From the NCBI RefSeq assembly GCF_041435435.1, contig NZ_CP108494.1, forward strand, positions 5,490,501-5,554,500: a stretch of 64,000 nucleotides of DNA. The letters are read 5' to 3'. The notes below the pieces were generated by a model. That model made no database searches. It worked only from the letters and a program-made list of their open reading frames with translations, and was not told the DNA's origin. Below, piece by piece: positions 35,131 to 42,196 of the stretch (the stretch's first letter is position 1; each line of letters begins with the position of its first letter). A program made the translations under genes and the position numbers. This DNA is from Streptomyces sp. NBC_01241. Its GTDB lineage: Bacteria; Actinomycetota; Actinomycetes; Streptomycetales; Streptomycetaceae.

Positions 35131-35296
35131 GCGAGCGAGCGTATCCGCCCCCACCGACAATCAGCCGCCGACAACGGCAGCCGCTCCCGGCTCCGGCAAC
35201 GGCAGCCAAGCCCTGCCGGGGACGGCAGCCTCCCCCGCGACTCCCCACCCACGACGGCAGCCCCACCCCATCGGCGGGACACAACAGCCCCTCGAA

Positions 35297-36682
35297 TCAG
35301 GCCGTGCGTCGCCCCAATTGCAAGGCCAGCACCACCAGCCCCACCCCTAGCCAGCACACCCCCACCACCTGGGCGCTCGCGGTCGCCTCCACGATCACCG
35401 TGATCAGTACCCCAGCACCTACCACCGGCACCAGCACATGCCGCCACCAGCTCGGCGGCCCCTCCATCCGGCGTACGGCGAACCAGCCGACCACCGACGC
35501 GTGCAGCAGCACGAACGCCGTCAGCGCACCGATGTCGACGACCGACACCAGACGGTCGAGGCCGTCGGCGCGCCGGGCCGCCCACACCGCCGCCACCAGC
35601 GTCACCACCGCGGCCAGCAGGATCGCGACCCGCGGCACCCCGGACCGCGGATCGACCTTCGACAGCAGCGTGGGCAGCCGCCGCTCCCTGGCCATCGCGA
35701 ACAGCAGCCGCCCGGCGGCCGCCTGTCCGGCCAGCGCCGCGAAGGCCGCCCCGATCGCCTTGCTGAGCGCCACCAGATCGTGCAGCCAGGTCCCGACCGC
35801 GGAGTCCACCGTGTAGTAGAACGCCGAGCCCTGCGTGGCCGGATCGGCGGCCAGCTCCGCCGACGTCATCGGCTCCAGCAGCGCCGCCAGATACCCCTGC
35901 ACCACGAACAGCACACCCGCGAGCACCAGACAGAACAGCACCGCCCGCGCCACCTTCGACGAGCCCCCCGTCACCTCCTCCGCGAACGAGGCGATCGCGT
36001 CGAAGCCCAGATACGACAGCACGGCCACCGACACCGCCCCCAGCACCGCCGACAGGGAGAAACCGGAATCACCCGTGAGCGGGGTCAGCCAGCCGCGCTG
36101 CGCCCCGTCCCGTACGAGGACCACCACCGCCGACACCAGGAACACCAGCAGCACCACGATCTCCATAGCGAGCACCGCGAAGCCGACCCGGGCGGCGGCC
36201 CGCACGCCCCAGAGATTGAGGAACGTGGTGACGACGACCGCCAGTGCCGTCCACACCCACTGCGACACCGACGGCACGAGCGCGTTCAGCGCGATTCCGG
36301 AGAAGAGATAGGCGACCGCAGGGATCAGCAGATAGTCGAGCATCGCCATCCACCCGGCGATGAACCCCGGCCCCTCCCCGAGCCCCCTGCGCGCGTACGC
36401 GAAGACCGAGCCCGCCAACGGGGCGACGCGCACCATCTGGGCGTAACTGAAGGCGGTGAACGCCATCACCACGGTCGCCACGACATAGACCAGCGCGACC
36501 GCACCGCCCGATTTCGCGTCGAGCGTGCCGAACACACCGACGGGCGCCATCGGTGCGATGAAGAGGAGCCCGTAGACCACCAGATCCCGGAAGCCGAGCG
36601 TCCGCCGCAGCCTGCCCGCCTCCTGATGCGCACCCCGCACCGCCGCGCCCCCGCCCCCGTCGCCGCTGCCGGTCCCCGCCAT
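35297..36682 (-). CDS. APC-superfamily amino acid permease
   Basis: A 461-residue membrane protein with about twelve hydrophobic helices and a 25-residue cytoplasmic N-terminus. Helix 1 carries the APC substrate-loop signature LLFIAPMAPVGVFGTL. The conserved EEVTGGSSKVARAVLFCLV loop (about 233-252) and the GxAAAGRLLFAMARERRLP motif follow. Proton- or exchange-driven uptake of an amino acid or polyamine is inferred; the substrate is unknown. It interrupts the otherwise conserved xseA-ispH neighbourhood and is divergent from ispH. Confidence 0.9.
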   Translation of the reverse strand: MAGTGSGDGGGGAAVRGAHQEAGRLRRTLGFRDLVVYGLLFIAPMAPVGVFGTLDAKSGGAVALVYVVATVVMAFTAFSYAQMVRVAPLAGSVFAYARRGLGEGPGFIAGWMAMLDYLLIPAVAYLFSGIALNALVPSVSQWVWTALAVVVTTFLNLWGVRAAARVGFAVLAMEIVVLLVFLVSAVVVLVRDGAQRGWLTPLTGDSGFSLSAVLGAVSVAVLSYLGFDAIASFAEEVTGGSSKVARAVLFCLVLAGVLFVVQGYLAALLEPMTSAELAADPATQGSAFYYTVDSAVGTWLHDLVALSKAIGAAFAALAGQAAAGRLLFAMARERRLPTLLSKVDPRSGVPRVAILLAAVVTLVAAVWAARRADGLDRLVSVVDIGALTAFVLLHASVVGWFAVRRMEGPPSWWRHVLVPVVGAGVLITVIVEATASAQVVGVCWLGVGLVVLALQLGRRTA

Positions 36683-36765
36683 GAGCCCTCCGTCGATCGC
36701 GTACGGATCAGTCTCGCGACCCCGTGGATCTTCCGCCCGTCCGACGCGGCCTTACGATGGGGCGC

Positions 36766-37746
36766 ATGACTGCTACGACACCCCGCCGCGTCCTGCTCGC
36801 CGCTCCCCGTGGCTACTGCGCGGGCGTGGACCGTGCCGTGATCGCCGTGGAGAAGGCCCTGGAGCAGTACGGCTCCCCGGTCTACGTACGCCACGAGATC
36901 GTCCACAACAAGTACGTCGTACAGACCCTGGAGAAAAAGGGCGCGATCTTCGTCGAGGACACGGCGGAGGTGCCCGAGGGCTCGATCGTGATGTTCTCCG
37001 CGCACGGCGTCGCGCCGACCGTGCACAAGGAGGCGGCCGAGCGGAAGCTCGCCACGATCGACGCGACGTGCCCCCTGGTCACCAAGGTCCACAAGGAGGC
37101 CGTCCGCTTCGCGCAGGAGGACTTCGACATCCTCCTGATCGGCCACGAGGGCCACGAGGAGGTCATCGGCACCTCCGGCGAGGCCCCCGAGCACATCACG
37201 CTGGTCGACGGCCCCGAGGACGTCGCGGGTGTCGAGGTGCGCGACCCGTCGAAGGTCGTCTGGCTCTCCCAGACCACGCTCTCCGTCGACGAGACGATGG
37301 AGACGGTCGGCGCGTTGAAGGAGAAGTTCCCCCTCCTGATCTCGCCGCCCAGCGACGACATCTGCTACGCCACGCAGAACCGCCAGATCGCCGTGAAGCA
37401 GATGGGCGCGGACGCCGACCTCGTGATCGTCGTCGGCTCCAAGAACTCCTCCAACTCGGTCCGCCTGGTCGAGGTCGCCCTCGGCGCCGGCGCCGGTGAC
37501 GCCCATTTGGTCGACTTCGCGGACGAGATTGACGAGGCATGGCTGGACGGTGTCTCGACGGTCGGCGTCACCTCGGGCGCGTCCGTTCCCGAGGTCCTGG
37601 TCGACGGCGTCCTGGCATGGCTCTCGGAGCGCGGTTTCGAGGACGTGGAGATCGTGAAGGCGGCCGAGGAGTCCATCACCTTCTCCCTTCCCAAGGAGCT
37701 CCGCCGCGATCTGCGCGCCGAGGCCGCGGCACTCGCCGGGGAGTGA
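36766..37746 (+). CDS. ispH: 4-hydroxy-3-methylbut-2-enyl diphosphate reductase
   Basis: 326 residues from the ATG at 36766 (MTATTPRRVLLAAPRGYCAG); an ATG three codons earlier is possible. It performs the last step of the MEP pathway, giving IPP and DMAPP. The three cluster-ligand cysteines are Cys18 (GYCAGV), Cys102 (DATCPLV) and Cys200 (DDICYAT). The conserved HGV, TSG, and SxxNSxRLVE (SSNSVRLVE) substrate-binding residues are intact. Its product feeds the cis-prenyltransferase family represented earlier in the window. Confidence 0.97.
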   Translation: MTATTPRRVLLAAPRGYCAGVDRAVIAVEKALEQYGSPVYVRHEIVHNKYVVQTLEKKGAIFVEDTAEVPEGSIVMFSAHGVAPTVHKEAAERKLATIDATCPLVTKVHKEAVRFAQEDFDILLIGHEGHEEVIGTSGEAPEHITLVDGPEDVAGVEVRDPSKVVWLSQTTLSVDETMETVGALKEKFPLLISPPSDDICYATQNRQIAVKQMGADADLVIVVGSKNSSNSVRLVEVALGAGAGDAHLVDFADEIDEAWLDGVSTVGVTSGASVPEVLVDGVLAWLSERGFEDVEIVKAAEESITFSLPKELRRDLRAEAAALAGE

Positions 37747-37813
37747 CGGCTTCGCGCCGACGGCCTCCCGCTCCGGGAAGTGGGCGGGGCCTGCTGCCCG
37801 TACCGTGGATTGC

Positions 37814-38563
37814 ATGCAGATCTTCGGCGTGGACATCGGCGGATCCGGGATCAAGGGCGCTCCTGTTGACCTGGACCGCGGAGACCTGGCGCAGGAGCGC
37901 CACAAAGTGCTGACACCGCACCCGGCCACGCCCAAGGACGTGGCCGGGTGCGTGGCCGAGGTGGTCGGTCATTTCGACTGGTCGGGTCCGGTGGGCGTCG
38001 CCTTCCCGGGCGTCGTCACCGGCGGTTGCACCCGTACCGCGGCCAATGTCGACGAGGGCTGGATCGACACGGACGCCCGCGGACTGCTCGGCGACAGGCT
38101 CGGCCTCCCCGTCACCGTTCTGAACGACGCCGACGCGGCCGGCATCGCGGAGATGACGTTCGGCGCGGGCCGCGGCCGCAAGGGGACGGTCATCGTGCTG
38201 ACGCTCGGTACGGGGATCGGCAGCGCCCTCTTCATCGATGGCACGCTCGTTCCCAATACCGAGCTGGGTCATCTGGAGCTGAACGGCCACGACGCCGAGA
38301 CGCACGCCTCCACCAAGGCCAAGGAGGACGAGGAGCTGAGCTGGCACCACTGGGCGCACCGGCTGCAGAAGTACCTCGCCCACGTGGAGATGCTGTTCTC
38401 GCCCGAGCTCTTCATCATCGGCGGCGGAGTCAGCCGCAAGGCCGACAGGTTCCTGCCGCTGATCGAACACGTACGGGCCGAGATGGTGCCGGCGGAGCTG
38501 CAGAACAACGCCGGCATCGTGGGAGCGGCGATGGCGGCGATGGCGGCGACGGACAAGGCGTAG
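37814..38563 (+). CDS. ppgK: polyphosphate glucokinase (ROK family)
   Basis: 249 residues from the ATG at 37814 (MQIFGVDIGGSGIKGAPVDL); a GTG three codons earlier is also possible. The ATP/polyphosphate-binding DIGGSGIKG is at 6-14. The sugar-binding and catalytic block VLNDADAAGIAE has the catalytic Asp, and LTLGTGIGSALFIDG and the ELGHLELNG region complete the fold. The C-terminal FIIGGGVSRKADRFLP is typical. Actinobacterial PpgK phosphorylates glucose with polyphosphate or ATP. The ROK zinc-binding Cys cluster is absent, as usual for PpgK. Confidence 0.94.
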   Translation: MQIFGVDIGGSGIKGAPVDLDRGDLAQERHKVLTPHPATPKDVAGCVAEVVGHFDWSGPVGVAFPGVVTGGCTRTAANVDEGWIDTDARGLLGDRLGLPVTVLNDADAAGIAEMTFGAGRGRKGTVIVLTLGTGIGSALFIDGTLVPNTELGHLELNGHDAETHASTKAKEDEELSWHHWAHRLQKYLAHVEMLFSPELFIIGGGVSRKADRFLPLIEHVRAEMVPAELQNNAGIVGAAMAAMAATDKA

Positions 38564-38592
38564 GACGGTGTGTGTCCCGTCCCGGCCCCCGC

Positions 38593-39183
38593 TCAGCGCT
38601 GGGGGCGACGGGGCGGCTGCGCGGCGAGCAGCATCCGGCGCTGACGTTGCCGCTGCCGCATCAGCCGTACCTTCCGCACGGTCGCGATGAGCCCGGCGAT
38701 GAGCGTTCCGCCGTACAGCCACCCGGCGTGTACGGCGAGCGCGGTGATGAGCGCCATGGTCTGACCGGCGAATCCGCCGGGGCCGCCGGAGATCGGAATG
38801 ACCCCGACGGCGAACGCGATCGGCACGATGATCGGGGCGGTGACCAGGTCCGCGGGCCGCACCCACAGCGCGGTCAGCGCGCTGACCGGCAGGAACAGCA
38901 CACCGAACACGGTCGACGAACCGTCGAGCAGCAGCTCGTCGAGGCACGCCAGTACGAACATGGAGGCGGCGGCGAAGAGCCCCGCACCGATGCCCGTCAG
39001 CCGGGGATTCGGCAGCCTGCGCAGCGCGAGAACGGCGGGCGGCACCGGCCGGGACCGGCCGCCCTCCGGCTTCGCGTCCATCACCCGATAGACGGCGGCG
39101 GCTTCGTCGATGGTGCCCTGCGGGGACAGCGGGGCCTGCTGAGACTGCCTGCGCTGCGGGGGACGTGTCCTGTGCTGCTCCAC
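38593..39183 (-). CDS. DUF6542 domain-containing membrane protein
   Basis: 196 residues from the GTG at 39183. A polar Gln/Pro/Arg-rich N-terminus precedes about four hydrophobic helices (VLALRRLPNPRLTGIGAGLFAAASMFVLACL; VFGVLFLPVSALTALWVRP; APIIVPIAFAVGVIPIS; MALITALAVHAGWLYGGTLIAGLIATV). It ends in a very basic tail (VRLMRQRQRQRR). The function is unknown. The reading frame remains open upstream to 39726, but that part belongs to a different, decayed gene. In other Streptomyces this gene is, as I recall, close to ychF; here 15 kb of accessory DNA intervenes. Confidence 0.85.
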   Translation of the reverse strand: MEQHRTRPPQRRQSQQAPLSPQGTIDEAAAVYRVMDAKPEGGRSRPVPPAVLALRRLPNPRLTGIGAGLFAAASMFVLACLDELLLDGSSTVFGVLFLPVSALTALWVRPADLVTAPIIVPIAFAVGVIPISGGPGGFAGQTMALITALAVHAGWLYGGTLIAGLIATVRKVRLMRQRQRQRRMLLAAQPPRRPQR

Positions 39184-39722
39184 CGGGACAACGTAGGTCG
39201 CCAAGCAGGAGGAATCGGGTGCGGGACACGCGCTTTCGGTGACCTTGGGGGTGAGTTCGATGCCACACGGCCGAACGCCGACCGGAACGGTGCCGGGATT
39301 CGGTGACCGGGGTGGTGCCCGGACCGGTACCGGGGGCGGTGCCCGAGCGGACCTGTGGGTACCCGGTTGCGCCCGCCCGGAAACTGGAGAATCGGCCGGC
39401 GTCGAGCGGATTGGGCAGCGCTCGCGGAGGAAGCCTTCCAGCTCGGCCGTGCCCAGGTCGTGCATTCCGAGCCTGGGAAGGAAGACAGCCGGGTGGCTCA
39501 TCTGCCGCGCCACGTCAGCTGCGGCGTAGTGGCCCCCCTGCTCCGGGGCGAGGCGCGCGACCGTGCTGCCGGGCGGGCCTCCAGACCGGCGATGACCATC
39601 TGCATCGCGTGCAGACCCGACAGAGGGCGCACATTCACCGTGGCTGCGCCCCTCAACCGGCGCAGGAGCGGAACCGCGAGGCCGGTCTCCAGCCACACGA
39701 CCTCTTTGGCGGAGGGGAACCG
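39184..39722 (-). pseudogene. decayed gene of unknown family at the island edge
   Basis: No intact gene. On the minus strand, a frame from 39698 (MWLETGLAVPLLRRLRG ... MQMVIAGLEARP) breaks at about 39565. It continues one frame over as GSTVARLAPEQGGHYAAADV, then ARQMSHPAVFLPRLGMHDLG and TAELEGFLRER (to about 39410). The two halves join sensibly with a single-base frameshift, so this looks like a broken gene of about 100-130 codons. I do not recognise the family. Nothing is seen in 39184-39400 beyond the DUF6542 promoter region. Confidence 0.45.
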
Positions 39723-39960
39723 TCACTCGCCCTCCGCGGGGAAGGAGACTCCATCGAACGTACAGCCCGACTCGTCTGCCGCCACCAGCGGTTTTGCCTT
39801 AGGGAAGGCCTGTGACCTGCGTCGGAGGCCCTCGTCCGCGCGAAGCCCGCCCGGGCGTACCGCAGGCGTGACGAGAACGCGGGCGGAGTCCTCGGCGGAA
39901 GCGGACACCTCCGGCACCTGGAACTCGGCACTGACCAGCTACCGGCCGGCCGGGCCTGAA
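39723..39960 (-). pseudogene. remnant of a second copy of the unknown gene at 40757-41512
   Basis: The frame ending at 39723 reads LVSAEFQVPEVSASAEDSARV, then LVTPAVRPGGLRADEG. It matches LVGAEIHVPGESADDEDSVRV, then PVTPAVRPGGLRADEA of the intact gene at 40757-41512 (about residues 91-128), after which the two diverge. The N-terminal 90 residues are missing and an in-frame TAG precedes the match. It begins just after the second immunity gene, the same relative position as in the intact unit. Confidence 0.7.
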
Positions 39961-39966
39961 CGCGCC

Positions 39967-40437
39967 TTACGACGTTTCGGGTGTGATGAACTCCAGCGCA
40001 TTGGTGTCGAAATGGCCCCCGCAGGCCGGGCACTCGTTGCAGTACGAATGGGCACGTGAGCGCTCGACTCCGTTGGAGAACAAGGGAACGGCAACGTCCC
40101 ATTCGATTACCCGGAACTTCGCACCGCAGGCTGGGTGCGAGATGTAGTGAGGCTCTCCGACAACGGCCCCGGCGAAGTCCTCTTCGGTCGCTGTCCCGGC
40201 AGCGACCCGCCTGTCGAGGGACACCAGGTCGGTTCCATCGCTCCAGTGCAGGTAGTAGCGGAGCAGCGGCCAGCCAGGACGTAGACGAATCAGGATGCGG
40301 CGCATCCGAGGGTGGTCCGCGAGCAAGCGGTCCTCCAACTCGTCGAAGCCGGCGATCGGCTCGTCAGCCCTGACCAGTTCACCTGCCGGAAAGTACTGCG
40401 CCTCCCACTTGCGAAAAGTCACTGTCAATCTACCCAT
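39967..40437 (-). CDS. second immunity-like protein (paralogue of 41726-42196)
   Basis: 156 residues; ATG at 40437. It is about four-fifths identical by eye, and of identical length, to the protein directly downstream of the Rhs toxin. It begins with the shared FRKW...YFPAGELVRADEPIAGFDELEDRLLADHP. Both carry a putative zinc-binding pair of cysteine clusters: one Cys in SHPACGAKF and two in NECPACGGHF. This copy has an extra Cys (YCNEC). The gene overlaps the 3' end of the orphan toxin tip by 13 bp. A second, diverged immunity protein against an allelic toxin tip is the likely role; this is inferred from gene order. Confidence 0.75.
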   Translation of the reverse strand: MGRLTVTFRKWEAQYFPAGELVRADEPIAGFDELEDRLLADHPRMRRILIRLRPGWPLLRYYLHWSDGTDLVSLDRRVAAGTATEEDFAGAVVGEPHYISHPACGAKFRVIEWDVAVPLFSNGVERSRAHSYCNECPACGGHFDTNALEFITPETS

Positions 40438-40704
40438 GGTTCCACCTTGATCATGTGAGGGATCAGGACTTCACTCTCGCCTGCTCCGGGCAGGCTCTGC
40501 CAGATCCCTTCGCTCGGATGGATCATGGCACGGTAGACAGACCCACCCTCGGCGAAGTACTTCGCGCGCTCCAGGTCCGTCGTGAACGACATCACCGACT
40601 GGCGGCCCGTACGCCTGCTGCATCTCCGTTCCGAACTTCGAATGGGCGCGCGCCAGTGCCTCTGGACTGCCCCATTCCGTAAGCACCGAGGAATGTGTCT
40701 CCAC
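40425..40704 (-). pseudogene. orphan, frameshifted Rhs toxin tip (ADP-ribosyltransferase C-terminus)
   Basis: A frame from 40704 reads LTEWGSPEALARAHSKFGTE then MQQAYG. After a one-base insertion near 40600 it continues one frame over as SVMSFTTDLERAKYFAEGG, SVYRAMIHPSEGIWQSLPG, then AGESEVLIPHMIKVEPWVD. This matches the last about 84 residues of the intact Rhs toxin. The first half of the toxin domain, with the YRG motif, is missing. It has no secretion or repeat region. It is a displaced toxin cassette, now inactive, that could serve as a recombination donor. Confidence 0.85.
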
Positions 40705-40756
40705 GCGTCCGTGTATTCACCCGATCCCGTCAATGTGCTGCGCCGATCCATGACCG

Positions 40757-41512
40757 TCAGCGGTTCCCGTAGTCCTCGACCAGTTCAGCGATGAGCGCGA
40801 GCAGGGCGTCGGCCCGGTGGCGGTCCTCGCGCTGGTTGCGCAGCGCGTCATCGAGCGCCCAGAGTCTGCTCAGGGCGGCCGGGTTGCGGTCGCTTATCTC
40901 GTAGTACGACGTGGTGACCAGGTCCATGCATTGGGTGAACAGGACCCGGGTGGCCGGGGCGGGAGGAGCCGGGTCCGGGGCATCGAACCCACTGGTCAGG
41001 TAGCGCACGGGATCCGTGAGGCTCCAGCCGGCGACTGTGCCGTGCTGGACGAGGAGCGCCACGTCGGGGGCGATGCCGATGCGGGCCTCCAGCGGCTCGT
41101 CGAGGACGTCGAGGTCGCGCAGGCAGGTCAGCACGGTGTCCCCGGGAGCACGGCACAGCTCCGTGGTCGTCTCCATGCGGAAGTCCCGGGCCTCGTCCGC
41201 ACGGAGCCCGCCCGGCCGGACGGCGGGTGTGACGGGCACGCGGACACTGTCCTCGTCGTCCGCGGACTCACCGGGGACGTGGATCTCCGCGCCGACCAGT
41301 TCCCGGCTCGCCGGATCGAAGCGGAGCTCGTCGGGCGTGTCCCACAGCCATTCCCTGCTGCCGAAAGTGTCGAGCTGGAACTGCGAGCGCTCCTTCACGT
41401 CCGCGTACGTCGCGATGCACACAAGGAATTCCCGGAAGACGAAGCGCGGCGCGATGGTCAGGGAATGGCCTGTCACGGTCGCGGTCCAGTCGCCGTCCAT
41501 GGTGATTCTCAC
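40757..41512 (-). CDS. hypothetical protein of the toxin-immunity cluster
   Basis: 251 residues from a GTG at 41512 with RBS AGGAG. No signal peptide or membrane helix. The N-terminal about 90 residues (MDGDWTATVTGHSLTIAPRF ... REWLWDTPDELRFDPAS) look beta-rich. The C-terminal about 100 residues are helical (RNPAALSRLWALDDALRNQ...). I do not recognise the family. It lies 213 bp after the first immunity gene. A fragment of a paralogue occupies the equivalent place after the second immunity gene, so it belongs to the duplicated unit; an additional immunity or accessory role is inferred. Confidence 0.75.
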   Translation of the reverse strand: MRITMDGDWTATVTGHSLTIAPRFVFREFLVCIATYADVKERSQFQLDTFGSREWLWDTPDELRFDPASRELVGAEIHVPGESADDEDSVRVPVTPAVRPGGLRADEARDFRMETTTELCRAPGDTVLTCLRDLDVLDEPLEARIGIAPDVALLVQHGTVAGWSLTDPVRYLTSGFDAPDPAPPAPATRVLFTQCMDLVTTSYYEISDRNPAALSRLWALDDALRNQREDRHRADALLALIAELVEDYGNR

Positions 41513-41725
41513 CGAGGTTGCTCCTCATCGGATCTGCACAGCCGTAGCCATGCAGCCGCGTTTGGCGGGAATCCTGCCCTCTACGACATCGGGGCAGTGC
41601 TGCCTTCGTGGCTGCTTCAGCGGGCATGGTCATCTGCGACGGCACCCCCATCATCCGCCTGCGCGAAGGCGACGTCGGCCCGTGAGGTCCGTACTGGCCC
41701 TGGCCGGGCGACGCCTGAATGCGCC

Positions 41726-42196
41726 TCACGACGTTTCGGGTGTGATGAACTCCAGCGCGCCGCCCTGGAAGCGGCCCCCGCAGACCGGGCACTCGTTGCG
41801 GTACGAGTGGGCGCGTGAGCGCTCGAGACTGTCGGAGAACAAGGGAACAACAGTGGTCAGTTCGATCACCCGGAACTCTGCGCCGCAGGCTGGGTGCGAG
41901 GTGCGGTAAGGCTCTCCGACAACGGCCCCGGCGAAGTCCTCTTCGGTCGCTGTCCCGGCAGCGACCCGCCTGTCGAGGGACGCCAGGTCGGTTCCATCGC
42001 TCCAGTGCAGGTACCAGCAGTGCAGCGGCGAGACAGGACTTAGACGAAGCACGATACGGCGCATCCGAGGGTGGTCGGCGAGCAGGCGGTCCTCCAGCTC
42101 GTCGAAGCCGGCGATCGGCTCGTCAGCCCTGACCAGTTCTCCTGCCGGAAAGTACCGCGTGTCCCACTTGCGAAATCTCACTGTCAGCCTGCCCAC
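41726..42196 (-). CDS. probable immunity protein for the Rhs toxin
   Basis: 156 residues. The GTG start at 42196 overlaps the last 13 bp of the Rhs gene, implying translational coupling, which is the usual arrangement of toxin and cognate immunity in polymorphic toxin loci. The sequence has no recognised domain. Cysteines in SHPACGAEF and NECPVCGGRF suggest a small zinc-ribbon-like metal site near the C-terminus. The paralogue at 39967-40437 conserves the frame and cysteines while varying in patches, e.g. around residues 49-60 and 110-126, as expected of immunity proteins tracking toxin variants. Confidence 0.78.
   Translation of the reverse strand: MGRLTVRFRKWDTRYFPAGELVRADEPIAGFDELEDRLLADHPRMRRIVLRLSPVSPLHCWYLHWSDGTDLASLDRRVAAGTATEEDFAGAVVGEPYRTSHPACGAEFRVIELTTVVPLFSDSLERSRAHSYRNECPVCGGRFQGGALEFITPETS

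Noticed and set aside
39184..39726. Long N-terminal extension of the DUF6542 protein
   Set aside because: The frame is open but passes through a different decayed gene; DUF6542 proteins start near the GTG at 39183.
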